Shown: positions 47,380 to 56,835, counted from the first letter of the stretch. The stretch is 64,000 bases of DNA from a bacterium (GCA_016124945.1 WGMT01000004.1:78041-142040), one strand, 5' to 3'. The notes: generated by a model not told the origin, from the sequence alone. Numbers and translations are program-made.

Positions 47380-47625
47380 CTAACGTCGGAGCTGTGACTC
47401 CGCATGGCAGTGAGGGCAAAGTCCACTGCGCTGATCAAGTAGATCTGCCGCCACCACTACATCACATGCTGGGCAGGTTGCCAGATGTCGAAGTTCCTTC
47501 TTGACGGTGTTGAACAGTTGTTCCGGACGCAGGACTTTTTCGCGTGGCGTCTTCTGCTGCTCTTTGATTCCTCTTCTGCGCATGGAGACAAAAGCCATGA
47601 ACTCGGTTGAAGAGACGCTAAACAT
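47380..47625 (-). CDS. Small zinc-ribbon protein, unknown function
   Basis: 81 residues. Two CxxC knuckles (CPAC and CPHC) spaced about 20 residues apart form a zinc ribbon at the C-terminus; the N-terminal half is basic and charged. I do not recognise a family. A start further inside (for example at the second Met) is possible. It stands alone between the Tad locus and the S4 gene. Confidence 0.55.
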   Translation of the reverse strand: MFSVSSTEFMAFVSMRRRGIKEQQKTPREKVLRPEQLFNTVKKELRHLATCPACDVVVAADLLDQRSGLCPHCHAESQLRR

Positions 47626-47706
47626 GAGGATTTTACCTTGTCTTCTAGGTTATGCACGAAATCACTAGACCTATAATAGCGCCATTCAGAACAAATGTCT
47701 GTCTAC

Positions 47707-47737
47707 CTCGATACATTCAGTATCTCGATACATTCAG
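47707..47737. repeat. Direct repeat CTCGATACATTCAG x2
   Basis: Two identical 14-mers at 47707-47720 and 47724-47737, 17 bp apart, about 140 bp before the S4-domain gene. The spacing is somewhat over one and a half helical turns. This could be an operator or a chance duplication. Confidence 0.6.
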
Positions 47738-47875
47738 ACCGTGATAGACTGATGTTGTCGAAGGTAGTTGTGTTCGCACCTGTTAACAGTACGAATATCT
47801 AGTAATCAGCATATGTTTTGCTTCGCCAACTGCCTATAGTACATAAAACCTATATTAAAGTCTGGAGAAATAGAT

Positions 47876-48076
47876 ATGGAACCGACTATCAAACTCGATC
47901 AATTCCTCAAGCGGGAGGGGTTTGCTTTTTCGGGGGGCGATGCTAAGCAGATGATCCAGGCTGGTGTCGTGTTGGTGAACGGCGAGGTCGAAACGCGGCG
48001 AGGACGTCAACTTAAAAGTGGGGACAGCGTCTCTGTAGAGGATGTGACGAAGGTTGTAGACGACCTAAGAGATTAG
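47876..48076 (+). CDS. S4-domain RNA-binding protein (YbcJ/RlbA-like)
   Basis: 66 residues, nearly all S4 domain: IKLDQFLKREGFAFSGGDAKQMIQAGVVLVNGEVETRRGRQL followed by SGDSVSV. These small proteins bind RNA and some associate with ribosomes. GGAG lies 8 bp before ATG 47876. The last codons (Leu-Arg-Asp-stop) fall in the inverted repeat that starts at 48067. Confidence 0.9.
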   Translation: MEPTIKLDQFLKREGFAFSGGDAKQMIQAGVVLVNGEVETRRGRQLKSGDSVSVEDVTKVVDDLRD

Positions 48077-48135
48077 GGAACGGCGTTTGACCGATACCAC
48101 AAATGCCGATCCCTAATCCCTAATCTACTTAATCT
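48067..48135. repeat. Inverted repeat over two convergent stop codons
   Basis: TAAGAGATTAGGGA...GCCG on the left pairs with CGGC...TCCCTAATCCCTAATCTACTTAATCTC on the right (with one extra unit). It contains the stop codons of both the S4 gene (48074-48076) and the DUF1385 gene (48129-48131). GATT-word family. Confidence 0.8.
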
Positions 48136-49106
48136 CCTACGGTTGCCGGTACGGTTGCTGCCGTCTGTTGCGGGGCTTCAATGGGTTGCACTACAACATT
48201 GGTAATCCCATCCGCCGCCAAGACGGGTTCCAATGCAGCAATGGCGCAAGCCACCATTTGATCGTCGGGTTCGCGGGTGGTGAGCTTCTGTAGCCACAGG
48301 CCTGGGGTGATCATTGCGCGCATGACTGGGTGTTGATCATGGGCAGCGCTGAAGCGAATGATCTCATAGGCAATGCCCGCCACCACCGGTATCAGCATCA
48401 ACCGGGAGACAAAACGCAGCAGCACCGCCAACCAGGTCTGCTCAACCCAAGAAAAAGTCAACGGCGCAAAGAGGAAGATACTGATCACTAGCACGTAGAG
48501 TAAGAAACTGGTGCCACAACGTGTGTGTTGTACACTGTACTTCTGTACATTTTCAACAGTAAGCAATTCGCCTGCTTCGTAGGCATTGATTGTCTTATGC
48601 TCAGCGCCATGATAGCCGAATACCCGGCGAATGTCTGACATCTGCCCAATTGCCCAAAGATAGGCAACGAACATAAGAATCTGAATCACCCCCTCCGTCG
48701 CTGCATCGACGAAGGCATGGTCGTTAAAAAAGCCTGCCACCCACTGGCTTGTCAGCGTGGGCACTAGGAAGAACAGGCCGAAGGCAAAGGCAAGGCTGCC
48801 GGCGATGGTGGTCCACGCCACAGGACCTGTAAATTCAATCGGCTTTTCATCTTTTTCTTCTTGCACGGCAACGTCGGCGCTCCACATCAGCGCCCGCATG
48901 CCCAAGCCCAGGGCATCCCAAAGCAGGGTTAGCCCACGCACAATGGGCCATTGCCCCCACTTGCTGGTGTAAATTTTGGCTGTAAGCGGCTCCTCATGGA
49001 GCACGATCTCACCTTGCGGATTCCGCACGGCAACCGCCATCGACTTGCGGCCGCGCATCATCACCCCTTCGATGACTGCCTGTCCCCCGTAGTACTGTTT
49101 ACTCAC
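48129..49106 (-). CDS. DUF1385 (YqhQ-like) membrane protein
   Basis: 325 residues. The family signature is strong: [24 protein letters not shown] at the start and [18 protein letters not shown] in the middle, followed by the [12 protein letters not shown] membrane segment. About four to five membrane helices. The family is common in Firmicutes and Chloroflexi; its function is unknown. The start is GTG 49106 because GGAG lies 6 bp upstream; 49130 is the longest option. Confidence 0.9.
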   Translation of the reverse strand: MSKQYYGGQAVIEGVMMRGRKSMAVAVRNPQGEIVLHEEPLTAKIYTSKWGQWPIVRGLTLLWDALGLGMRALMWSADVAVQEEKDEKPIEFTGPVAWTTIAGSLAFAFGLFFLVPTLTSQWVAGFFNDHAFVDAATEGVIQILMFVAYLWAIGQMSDIRRVFGYHGAEHKTINAYEAGELLTVENVQKYSVQHTRCGTSFLLYVLVISIFLFAPLTFSWVEQTWLAVLLRFVSRLMLIPVVAGIAYEIIRFSAAHDQHPVMRAMITPGLWLQKLTTREPDDQMVACAIAALEPVLAADGITNVVVQPIEAPQQTAATVPATVGD

Positions 49107-49190
49107 AAGACACTCCAGATCGTCGCACAAAAAGGTCAGCCTAGCTGTCCGTAGAAGATATAGAAATGGGCAGCACCGCCCGTTGACAAG

Positions 49191-50018
49191 TTAGCGGCAG
49201 GCCGCCAACGCCACTCGCAAATTCTGAATCGACTGTTCCGCAAAACCGAAGACTTCATCCACCCAGTTAGGAGAACGCCCGACGGGCAGAAACGGATCTG
49301 CCCCTGTTGCCTGACACTCAATCACAATCGGCCCTTGATACTCAATTGCCTGTAGCGAAAGGCAGACTTCGAGCCAGTCAATGTGCCCTTCGCCCAACGA
49401 GCGCCGGTTGCTCTCCACCGCATAGAAAAGCCCAAGACGCCGCCCAACTTCTTCAAAGGTAGAGCGGAACCCCTGCTCTTCGAGGATCATGTGATAAGTA
49501 TTGAGCGCTACGCTGCCTTGGGGATTTACACCGCCCAGTAAGGCAAGGGCATCTAAAGCGCTGTTGACGAGAAATCCTTCGTAGCGATTTACCGGCAAGA
49601 ACGATAGTTGAACGCCAATCGACGCTGCACTATGGACCAGCGCCCGCCATGACTGCTGGAGCATATTCCACTCCTTCAGCCGCCCCACAATCGGTCGCAT
49701 TCGTCCTGGTTTCTCGCGTAAAACCAGCTTCGGGCAACCCAACTCGGCGCAATATTCGATCAAACTGCGCGTCATCTCGACGCTTTCCTGACGCATAGAG
49801 TGCAGTGGGTGCGCTAGATCGATCTCGTTCATCGCCACCACGGATAAGACGGACAGGCCAAACTCTTCGCTTAGTAAACGTACATCCACCGCATGCATAC
49901 GCGCTGAATCGCCAATTAGTTCAATACCCGTGTATCCCATTTTGGCTAGCTGGGGCAGAGAATCAACCAGCGGTGTGTCTCCAAGCGTCCAGGTGGCAAA
50001 CCCGATATCATTGATCAA
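49191..50018 (-). CDS. Sugar phosphate isomerase/epimerase-like TIM barrel
   Basis: 275 residues of the xylose-isomerase-like/AP-endonuclease 2 superfamily. It has IGFATWTLGDTPLVDSLPQLAKMGYTGIEL at strand 1, LVLREKPGR mid-barrel and FYAVESNRRSLGEGHIDW near the end. Metal ligands are plausible in Glu and His of the last strands. TTG 50018 follows AGGA by 5 bp and gives the usual family N-terminus; the open frame extends to 50243 without homology. Substrate unknown. Confidence 0.8.
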   Translation of the reverse strand: MINDIGFATWTLGDTPLVDSLPQLAKMGYTGIELIGDSARMHAVDVRLLSEEFGLSVLSVVAMNEIDLAHPLHSMRQESVEMTRSLIEYCAELGCPKLVLREKPGRMRPIVGRLKEWNMLQQSWRALVHSAASIGVQLSFLPVNRYEGFLVNSALDALALLGGVNPQGSVALNTYHMILEEQGFRSTFEEVGRRLGLFYAVESNRRSLGEGHIDWLEVCLSLQAIEYQGPIVIECQATGADPFLPVGRSPNWVDEVFGFAEQSIQNLRVALAACR

Positions 50019-50167
50019 GAGCGTCCTCGCCGAACAATACTGGAATAGTTCTGATTTTTCCAGTATACCAGAGCCGATGGTTCGAATCCAATCACTATGG
50101 CAGTATGGCTTGGCCGTTTTCCTACCGGTGCCATCTGGGTGTAACTCAAATTGGGGGTGCGCTCGCC

Positions 50168-50235
50168 ACAGTGCCTGGCACGGGCCATGCTCGCATACTT
50201 TGACGGGCAAATCACTCGCCCGTGCCAGGCACTGT
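50168..50235. repeat. Inverted repeat with 18-bp arms
   Basis: ACAGTGCCTGGCACGGGC (50168-50185) and its exact complement (50218-50235) are 32 bp apart. Within each arm GTGCCTGGCAC is itself near-palindromic. It lies between the divergent TIM-barrel gene and the small gene at 50310. Confidence 0.88.
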
Positions 50236-50274
50236 TCGCCCAAGTTTGAACTACATCGGTTCCCACCGATCTGC

Positions 50275-50303
50275 TTGCTCCGACTATCTGTAAGTGTTAT
50301 AAT
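50275..50303 (+). promoter_or_regulatory. Promoter giving a probable leaderless transcript
   Basis: TTGCTC (50275-50280), a 17-bp spacer and a perfect TATAAT (50298-50303). Transcription should start near 50309-50311, which is the ATG of the next gene, so its mRNA would lack a 5' leader. No ribosome binding site precedes that ATG. Confidence 0.6.
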
Positions 50304-50309
50304 TTAAAT

Positions 50310-50585
50310 ATGACAGTAGAACTGGTTGAGAAATGCCCTGATACATTGCGCCGGATGATAGAAGCATCTCCCCACGCTTCTTACGATCTGATCTTGCGCG
50401 TCTCTGAGGTGAGTGAAGATCAGCAAAAGCAGATTGAAGAAGCCGGCTTTGTGGTGCGCAGGTGCATCCGTCTGATACCTTCTTTTGTGGTGACAGGCGC
50501 AGGTGATGCGCTGTTCGATTTGCTTGATTGCCCGTGGTTGATTGCCGTCGAGCCGGATCGGCCGGTGCGCATCCCATACAATTGA
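50310..50585 (+). CDS. Stand-alone subtilase-propeptide-like (I9-like) protein
   Basis: 91 residues. The segment DLILRVSEVSEDQQKQIEEAGFVVRRCIRLIPSFVVTGAGDALFDLLD...IAVEPDRPV aligns by pattern with residues ~24-90 of the neighbouring subtilase (IIVKF...SLIPAIAMSVKLDELDELAEMDEVAEVWYDEKV), which is the propeptide region. Such domains fold and inhibit the protease. As a separate gene just upstream it may act as inhibitor or chaperone. This is inference from pattern, not a database match. No signal peptide. Confidence 0.6.
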   Translation: MTVELVEKCPDTLRRMIEASPHASYDLILRVSEVSEDQQKQIEEAGFVVRRCIRLIPSFVVTGAGDALFDLLDCPWLIAVEPDRPVRIPYN

Positions 50586-50589
50586 CGCA

Positions 50590-50620
50590 TTGCACCTGAA
50601 GCTGAACAGTTGCGTATAAT
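50590..50620 (+). promoter_or_regulatory. Putative promoter of the subtilase gene
   Basis: TTGCAC (50590-50595), a 19-bp spacer and a perfect TATAAT (50615-50620) lie about 90 bp before the subtilase ATG. The spacer is longer than ideal. Confidence 0.4.
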
Positions 50621-50712
50621 TTATATTGCCTCAAACCCATCGACCTATTCTTCGCCGCTTCCACCCCCCACGCACGGGCATGTTACACCCAAGTTAAAAG
50701 GAGATTACGTCC

Positions 50713-52050
50713 ATGTCCTCTGGGAAAGTTAGCACGCGCACGCGTCGCGTCGCGGCGGAAGCGTCAATTCATGGCCAACAGATCCCGATTATCGTCAAGT
50801 TTCATTCTGGCCACAGCATGGCGGATTTTCATGGTCACTCTCCACAACTGACAGCCCAGAGCATGCGCAAGGGTTATTCCTTGATCCCCGCCATTGCCAT
50901 GTCGGTTAAGCTAGATGAACTTGACGAATTGGCCGAAATGGATGAAGTTGCAGAAGTCTGGTACGATGAAAAAGTATATGCGGTGCTGGATTCCTCGATG
51001 AGTAGCATCAATGTGCAACAGGTGTGGACAGAACTCGGCGTCGAGGGTGAGGGTGTCTCCATTTGTGTGTTAGATACCGGCATTGATATAAATCACCCTG
51101 ATTTCACGGGCCGTCTTCGCTTTGTTGAAGACTTTACAGGGGTCGGTTCTGTCATCGATGCGTATGGACATGGCACCCATATCTCCTCGATTGCGGCCGG
51201 CTCCGGCGCCGTCTCTGATGGGCTTTACCGTGGGGTAGCGCCCAAGGCTTTGATTATGGCCGCCAAGGTCCTTGATGATCGAGGCAATGGACGTATGAGC
51301 GATGTGATGGCCGGCGTCGAGTGGGCTCTTGACAAGGGTGCTGATGTCTTTGTGCTTTCGCTCAGTACCGAAGACAGCAGCGACGGCAGCGACGCACTCT
51401 GTACCATCTTGAATGCAGTGGTGGAAGAAGGGAAGATTGTGGTCGTGGCAGCCGGCAACGGGGGCCCGGTTGCCTACACCATCGGCAGCCCAGGCGCAGC
51501 AGATCGTGTCATTACTGTCGGTGCTACCATTGACGGCGGTGACATCGCCGACTACAGCGGACGCGGCCCTACTGCAGACGGGCGCACCAAACCTGAAATC
51601 GTGGCACCAGGCAGCAATGTGACAGCCGCGCTGGCCAGCGGTAGTGCTTTTGGGGCGCCGATCAATGATTTCTATACAATTGTCACAGGTAGTAGCATGG
51701 CGGCCCCACATGTTGCCGGTATCTGTGCCCTGATCTGGTCGGCCAATCGCTCGCTCTTGCCCGACGATGTCAAGTGGATTTTGATGGATACAGCCGTTGA
51801 TCTGGGTAAGCCGGCCAATGCCCAGGGCACAGGACGCGTCGACGCACTGGCTGCCGTCCGTGCGGCGCTGGCCGTCTCTACGTCTGTTGGGCCTGAGTCT
51901 ACTATCCCTGACCCGATTCCAACGCCTGCTTCAGAAGTGCTGCCGGCAGATGGATCATTGTCAACCGGATCTGCCTCCGCGGCCAATAATACAAAGGCAA
52001 CGCCCGGCTGCCTGGGTGCACTGATCAACCTACTCGGCGTCCGCTGGTAG
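50713..52050 (+). CDS. Subtilisin-like serine protease (S8)
   Basis: 445 residues. Catalytic triad: Asp121 in VLDTGIDINHPDF, His153 in AYGHGTHISSIAAG, Ser328 in TGSSMAAPHVAG; the oxyanion Asn249 is in VVVAAGNGG. Residues ~24-90 are an I9-like propeptide. No signal peptide or membrane helix is seen, so the enzyme may be intracellular, as in ISP-type subtilases. The C-terminal ~50 residues are low-complexity Pro/Ser/Ala. AAGGAG precedes the ATG. Confidence 0.94.
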   Translation: MSSGKVSTRTRRVAAEASIHGQQIPIIVKFHSGHSMADFHGHSPQLTAQSMRKGYSLIPAIAMSVKLDELDELAEMDEVAEVWYDEKVYAVLDSSMSSINVQQVWTELGVEGEGVSICVLDTGIDINHPDFTGRLRFVEDFTGVGSVIDAYGHGTHISSIAAGSGAVSDGLYRGVAPKALIMAAKVLDDRGNGRMSDVMAGVEWALDKGADVFVLSLSTEDSSDGSDALCTILNAVVEEGKIVVVAAGNGGPVAYTIGSPGAADRVITVGATIDGGDIADYSGRGPTADGRTKPEIVAPGSNVTAALASGSAFGAPINDFYTIVTGSSMAAPHVAGICALIWSANRSLLPDDVKWILMDTAVDLGKPANAQGTGRVDALAAVRAALAVSTSVGPESTIPDPIPTPASEVLPADGSLSTGSASAANNTKATPGCLGALINLLGVRW

Positions 52051-52159
52051 GGGAGATGTTGTAGGTTGTAACCAACTTCATAACGAACTTCACCTAGTAT
52101 GTCGTCCCGCTGTCCTCAGCGGCATCATCGTCAACCAACTTAGCTACGTTCAAATCAAC

Positions 52160-53008
52160 ATGACAACATCGCTCTCACCCGAAGAAGAACGCGCCCGGAA
52201 ACGTGAAGCCATTGGTCTCAATCCTCGTCGATCGACGGCGCAGCGCGAGATTCAGCTTCCGCCTGAAGAGAGGACGACGGGCAATCCCGGCTGGCTGCTG
52301 GTCTTCTTGCTGTTGCTTGTGGGGGCGGCGACGGTATGGATGCTCTATGATACGGTTTCCCCAACTCGTGGCGCTGCGTCCTTAGCGGCAATGCCGCGGC
52401 TAATCCTTGATGATGACTTTACGCGACCACAGTTGGATCTCGGCACCGGGCGCGTAGACGGCCAATGGGCTTCGAGTTTTGCCAATGGTGCTTACCGTAT
52501 TCAAGTTGAGCAACCGGGCAACCTCACCTGGTCTACATTAGGCTTGATCAATGTGAGCACCTTTCGTCTGGAAACAGCATTGACGATTGGCAATGGCGCT
52601 ATGGCCGCCACTGTTGCTGCCGACGAAGACGCTGCCCCCCTCGGCTATGGGGCGATCCTGGCGCGTTACGCCAACGAGCGCAATTTCTACCTCTTCTCCG
52701 TCGATGCATATGGCGCGTATCAGGTGCAACTGCAAAAGCACGAGATCTGGCAGATCCTACAGCCGTGGACGCCATCGCCGGTCATCCACCGCGACGGGCA
52801 GATCAACTATCTTGCGGTGGAAGATGACGGCACCCATCTCCGCTTCTACGTCAATGGCGATCTGCTCTACACCGTCACCGAGCCGAGATTGCCCGGCGGT
52901 GACATTGCTTTAGGCGGGGGGACCCGTAGCCGTGGCACCGTAGCCGCCAAATTCGATTGGGTAAAGGTTTTTGCGTTGCCGGTTGCTACAATCGACGCGA
53001 CGCCATAG
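52160..53008 (+). CDS. Single-pass membrane protein with LamG/DUF1080-like domain
   Basis: 282 residues: a cytoplasmic basic region (1-45), a membrane helix (WLLVFLLLLVGAATVWMLY, ~45-63), then an extracellular beta-rich domain beginning LILDDDFTRPQLDLG and containing GYGAILARYANERNFYLFSVDAYGAYQVQL and LRFYVNGDLLYTV. This layout is that of concanavalin-like (LamG or glycosidase-associated) folds. Ligand unknown. It follows the protease gene on the same strand. Confidence 0.75.
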   Translation: MTTSLSPEEERARKREAIGLNPRRSTAQREIQLPPEERTTGNPGWLLVFLLLLVGAATVWMLYDTVSPTRGAASLAAMPRLILDDDFTRPQLDLGTGRVDGQWASSFANGAYRIQVEQPGNLTWSTLGLINVSTFRLETALTIGNGAMAATVAADEDAAPLGYGAILARYANERNFYLFSVDAYGAYQVQLQKHEIWQILQPWTPSPVIHRDGQINYLAVEDDGTHLRFYVNGDLLYTVTEPRLPGGDIALGGGTRSRGTVAAKFDWVKVFALPVATIDATP

Positions 53009-53079
53009 AAGATCACAGTGCGCGCTGAGGTTCATTTCTGCTTTTTGCCGCAGATTCATGAATGCGAATTGCCGCCGAT

Positions 53080-53116
53080 AAAAAACGTCCTCACCCCTTA
53101 GGTGAAGACGTTTTTA
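53080..53116. terminator. Intrinsic terminator
   Basis: AAAAACGTCCTCACC and GGTGAAGACGTTTTT form a 15-bp stem with one G-U-type mismatch and flanking A and T runs. It lies between the membrane LamG gene (plus) and the Cys-rich small gene (minus) and can serve both. Confidence 0.85.
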
Positions 53117-53148
53117 CTTTCTGCAGTCGATAATGCCACAGAAAATCA

Positions 53149-53466
53149 CTAGCGCAGGCTCAGGTGTTGCCGGATCTCCTGCCGTGTCTGCTCGAAAGAT
53201 TGGCGCAACATCAAGTCAGATGTCTTTTCCGCTGCGACGGTGCGGCGGGCGCAGGCGATACAGCCTAACGATGCTTTGTAGCTGCTTTGATCGCAGTTCA
53301 GGCAATCGCACAGGCGGATCATCATTAACGAAAAAGCGAGGGTGTCTTCGTTCCCATCTCTCTGGTTCGACACCTGATCAACCAACTCCTGCCATTCGGC
53401 GCCTCGCTCCTTGCGTAAAGGGGAAATCGCACGATACGGGAAGAGAATCTCGCTTTCAGGATACAT
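53149..53466 (-). CDS. Small Cys-rich protein of unknown function
   Basis: 105 residues. The middle holds CDCLNC and CIAC, five Cys in a pattern that could bind zinc, flanked by helices (SEILFPYRAISPLRKERGAEWQELVDQV; LMLRQSFEQTRQEIRQHL). ATG 53466 was chosen because GAGG lies 7 bp upstream. I do not recognise the family. Confidence 0.7.
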   Translation of the reverse strand: MYPESEILFPYRAISPLRKERGAEWQELVDQVSNQRDGNEDTLAFSLMMIRLCDCLNCDQSSYKASLGCIACARRTVAAEKTSDLMLRQSFEQTRQEIRQHLSLR

Positions 53467-53628
53467 GGGCAATCCTCGCACTGTGTGTGTGGTGAATAAA
53501 AATCGTTGAGCTTTGTGTCAACTGTGGGGATTTGTATGTAGAATTACACTCATCTAAGACGATGGTAGCATAGCCGTAAAAACAGTGTCAAAAAATGGAA
53601 GGGTTCTGTAACGGGGAAAACGAATAAC

Positions 53629-54348
53629 TTACATCACACTCAAAAGTAATGTGCCGAACGAAATAGCTACCACCAACAGCGCCCCAAAGATCACCACAAG
53701 CGCCGGCAAAAGTGCCGCCATCCCTGAGTGGAGGAGAGGAAGACCCGTCACATTTTGATTGGCGCGGATGTAAATAGCCGCAGCCCATAGCACACCCGCC
53801 ACCGTAGCCAACGCCCCCAGACAGGCCACCGGCGACAGTCCTGTCAACAGCAGGGGCACTGCGGCGAAACCAGTGGCAGCGTAGAACCGTTGTAGCGTAC
53901 AGGTTGCACCCAACGCTTTGTTTGCCACCATCACCATTGCGCCGTAGACAATCCAGAGCCCAAGCCAGTGGAGCGGAAGCGACAGCCACGCACCCAGCGC
54001 ACTTAACCCGCCCACGATCCAGCCGGGCAATGGCTGCGGCAGACCGGCTAGAGTCGGATATAGCTCCATCCAAATGGCGGGGTTGACACCAGCAGGCCCA
54101 ATAAAGAAATCGGGCAATGTCCTATCGAATTGGATGCTGGCACGTGCTGCCTCAGCCAGAGGCAGCGCAGCGTCCATGCGGGCCGCAGTGACCCAGTTGA
54201 CAATGAATGGGATAATTCCGGCCAATAGCCCTAAGAGAACCACCATGCCCAGTGTCTGCTGCATCGTTGTACGTGTGTACGCGCCAGGACGCATCTGAGC
54301 GGCGTCACTCATCTGCTGTGGGGCGGGCAACCAATCACGCCAGTTCAC
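53629..54348 (-). CDS. Yip1-like integral membrane protein
   Basis: 239 residues, about five membrane helices, with a Yip1-domain type layout and a long extracytoplasmic stretch after helix 1. The start is GTG 54348 with GGGAGG upstream. It overlaps the upstream gene by 4 bp (GTGA), so the two are translationally coupled. The two proteins resemble each other in topology and may form a heteromeric membrane complex. Function unknown. Confidence 0.72.
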   Translation of the reverse strand: MNWRDWLPAPQQMSDAAQMRPGAYTRTTMQQTLGMVVLLGLLAGIIPFIVNWVTAARMDAALPLAEAARASIQFDRTLPDFFIGPAGVNPAIWMELYPTLAGLPQPLPGWIVGGLSALGAWLSLPLHWLGLWIVYGAMVMVANKALGATCTLQRFYAATGFAAVPLLLTGLSPVACLGALATVAGVLWAAAIYIRANQNVTGLPLLHSGMAALLPALVVIFGALLVVAISFGTLLLSVM

Positions 54349-55058
54349 GGCATACCTCCCACCCAGGCAACAAAGGCAATACCAAATCCGGCCACTGCAA
54401 TAGAAACCACTGCCAACAGAAAAACAGGGAAGAGCGCCACTGTAGCTGCTTTACGCACCCCCAAATCGTGCGCCACTTCCAACCCGCGGTAGGCAATTAA
54501 CACGCCCCACACTTGTAACAAGAGGTAACCCACTGATGCAAAAGGGACACCTGTGACAACCAACAAGATGCGCGGCGCCATTCCCAGCGCCGTGACGCCC
54601 AGTGTCTGGCTGATGGAACCTGTACCGCCCAACGCCTTGGCCATTATGTGACAGAGCAACCCATACAGCGCCCACTGCACAATGAAGGTTAGCGGTGTAA
54701 CCACCAACGTGAGCAGACGCGCCCAGCCACTCCCATAATGATTGAGCCCCGTAATCCAGGGCCACCATAGGCGGATACCATCTTCTAGCGCCATTAACTC
54801 GGTAGGGCTCATACCGATAGGACGGTTCTGCCTCACGACTTGTAGAATGGTTTCGAGCATTGCCGTCGGTGCAGGCAGGCTTGCCGTGAGCAGATAGCCG
54901 CCAATCACCTGTGCCGTGGCCACAACAAAACCAATCACCAGAGTGAAAAAGAGACCTTCAATCCAAGGATTGTCGTCATCGACCATGACCACGGCCGGCT
55001 CTGGTTCGAAGACCAGAGATTGTCCTATCATTTTGGGGTAACTTTGAGGCTGTAGCAT
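54345..55058 (-). CDS. Yip1-family integral membrane protein
   Basis: 237 residues with about five to six membrane helices. HIMAKALGGTGSISQTLGVTALGMAPRILLVV is typical of bacterial Yip1/DUF1282 proteins, and the C-terminal half ends GLEVAHDLGVRKAATVALFPVF as in that family. A short acidic cytoplasmic N-terminus precedes the first helix. Members are of unknown function. Its stop overlaps the start of the next gene. Confidence 0.78.
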   Translation of the reverse strand: MLQPQSYPKMIGQSLVFEPEPAVVMVDDDNPWIEGLFFTLVIGFVVATAQVIGGYLLTASLPAPTAMLETILQVVRQNRPIGMSPTELMALEDGIRLWWPWITGLNHYGSGWARLLTLVVTPLTFIVQWALYGLLCHIMAKALGGTGSISQTLGVTALGMAPRILLVVTGVPFASVGYLLLQVWGVLIAYRGLEVAHDLGVRKAATVALFPVFLLAVVSIAVAGFGIAFVAWVGGMP

Positions 55059-55404
55059 AGCAGTTCAACCAAATCCGGGAGACACAACGGTGAAAGCAAA
55101 TGCGCTGCAGCGTACTCATGTAAGCTGATTCCACTGCATGTTACTATCATAGCATACGCAAATAAGCCGCTGCAATTCACCAGACAACGTTGGGGTGCAT
55201 CTCAATCTGCAGGAAAGACTTTTGGGAAGGGGGCAAGACTGCTGCACATTTGCAATGGGCATGGTTGTGCTAGTTTGACAGTGAAAGACAAAGCGATTAG
55301 CCTTTGCACAAGAAACAACCCTTCTGATAGGTTTCCTATCCTCCTTTAATAGCAACCAAATCTTAGTGACTGTGTCCTCGGTTCAACAACGGTGGAAGAT
55401 TCAT
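55059..55404. other. Divergent intergenic region, no gene found
   Basis: 346 bp between the Yip1 pair and the LysM transpeptidase. TTGACA at 55275-55280 could be a -35 box for the transpeptidase, but only a weak -10 (TAGCCT) follows at 17 bp. A small hairpin GATAGGTTTCCTATC lies at about 55326-55340. Nothing else can be supported. Confidence 0.4.
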
Positions 55405-56835
55405 ATGCAACAACTCGTTCGTATGCCTAGGGGCACGGTGCGCCTATTGTTGCGCAGAATGTTCGGTTGGCTTCTCACCGGTATCATCCTATTCAGCCTA
55501 GGTTTTGCAGGTGTACTGCTGGTTGATCGTGTCTCTGCTCAGGAGACAGATACACAGGTTCATACTGTTCAAGCAGGTGAGACGCTGAGTGAAATTGCAC
55601 AGTCCTACGGCGTTGCCATGGATGCTGTAATGCGCCTCAACGGCATCGCCAATGCCGACGCTATTTTCGTTGGGCAACGTCTCCGAATCCCTGCCGCGCC
55701 GACACCAACGCCTACGCAGTCGGAATCAGAAGGCGAACCGCCGGTTGATAGGACAACAGAAAACGAAACTGAACCTGTTGAGGCTGCACCTGTTGCGATT
55801 GATTCTGTCGTGGCTGAAGACGAAGCCAATCCGGTGGCGGAAAACGCCGATGCCGCAACCAGCGCGCCTGTACACTTGCCTGTGCCCATCACCACACTCA
55901 ACCCAACCTATACCGTCCGCACAGGAGACACACTCGCCCGCATCGCATTGCGCTATGATGTTGATGTCACGGCATTGCAGGCTATTAACCAGTTGTCTTC
56001 TGGGGCCTCGCTTCGCGCCGGGCAGCAGATGATTCTGCCCGCAACGCTGGACGAATTACGCTTCTCGGCCGACCCAATCCGCTACACAGTACAGCTTGGC
56101 GACAGCCTGGGGCTGATTGCCCAACGACATGAAACCACCCTCAACACCCTGATGACGTTGAACCGTATCAGCAATCCCGACCTAATTCAACCAGGTCAGG
56201 AACTTGCGATTCCAGCCTCCGGCAGCAGCCAGTCAGCGCCCAAGATCGGCCCTGCACTGTCGGGCTTCTACTACCACACGGTACGCGTCGGTGAAACCCC
56301 TAGCGAACTGGCCCAGCAGTTCAACAGCACACCACAAGCGTTGGTCCGTTACAACGGCCTGCCCGACACAAGTACGCTCTATGCCGGCCTGGAAGTACGC
56401 ATCCCCTACGGGCCACCGATTCTGAACCGACGGATGCCGCCCACTCCTCGCTCAGGCACGGAGTTTGTGATTAGCATCAGCCGTCAGCGTTGCTGGGTCA
56501 TCCAGGGGGATCAAGTACGCCACGAATGGAAGTGTAGCACTGGGCAAGGGGAATGGGTGACCCGCACCGGGACTTTCCCCATTCAGAGTAAGTTTGAAAT
56601 CGCCAAAAGCAGCGCCTACCGACTAGATATGCCCTACTGGCTGGGCCTCTATGACGTAGGCGCCTTTGAAAATGGCATCCACGGTATTCCTGTTGAATGG
56701 TCGACGGGCGAGAAACTGTGGGATACCCTGGTCGGCCAGCCTGCGACCTTTGGCTGCGCCATGTTGCTCGATGAAGATGCCTTAACACTTTTCAACCTTG
56801 CCTACATCGGAATGCCCGTCCACATCGTGGATTGA
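55405..56835 (+). CDS. Exported L,D-transpeptidase with four LysM repeats
   Basis: 476 residues: a signal anchor (MFGWLLTGIILFSLGFAGVLL, ending VSA-QE), then LysM 1 (~52-96), an acidic linker, LysM 2-4 (YTVRTGDTLARIA, YTVQLGDSLGLIA, HTVRVGETPSELA), and a YkuD catalytic domain with HGIP and the Cys motif ATFGCAML. The usual motif is S/T-H-G-C; here Phe replaces His. It would bind peptidoglycan and cross-link it 3-3 or attach proteins. ATG 55405 is favoured by GGTGGA 8 bp upstream; GTG 55366 is longer. Confidence 0.87.
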   Translation: MQQLVRMPRGTVRLLLRRMFGWLLTGIILFSLGFAGVLLVDRVSAQETDTQVHTVQAGETLSEIAQSYGVAMDAVMRLNGIANADAIFVGQRLRIPAAPTPTPTQSESEGEPPVDRTTENETEPVEAAPVAIDSVVAEDEANPVAENADAATSAPVHLPVPITTLNPTYTVRTGDTLARIALRYDVDVTALQAINQLSSGASLRAGQQMILPATLDELRFSADPIRYTVQLGDSLGLIAQRHETTLNTLMTLNRISNPDLIQPGQELAIPASGSSQSAPKIGPALSGFYYHTVRVGETPSELAQQFNSTPQALVRYNGLPDTSTLYAGLEVRIPYGPPILNRRMPPTPRSGTEFVISISRQRCWVIQGDQVRHEWKCSTGQGEWVTRTGTFPIQSKFEIAKSSAYRLDMPYWLGLYDVGAFENGIHGIPVEWSTGEKLWDTLVGQPATFGCAMLLDEDALTLFNLAYIGMPVHIVD

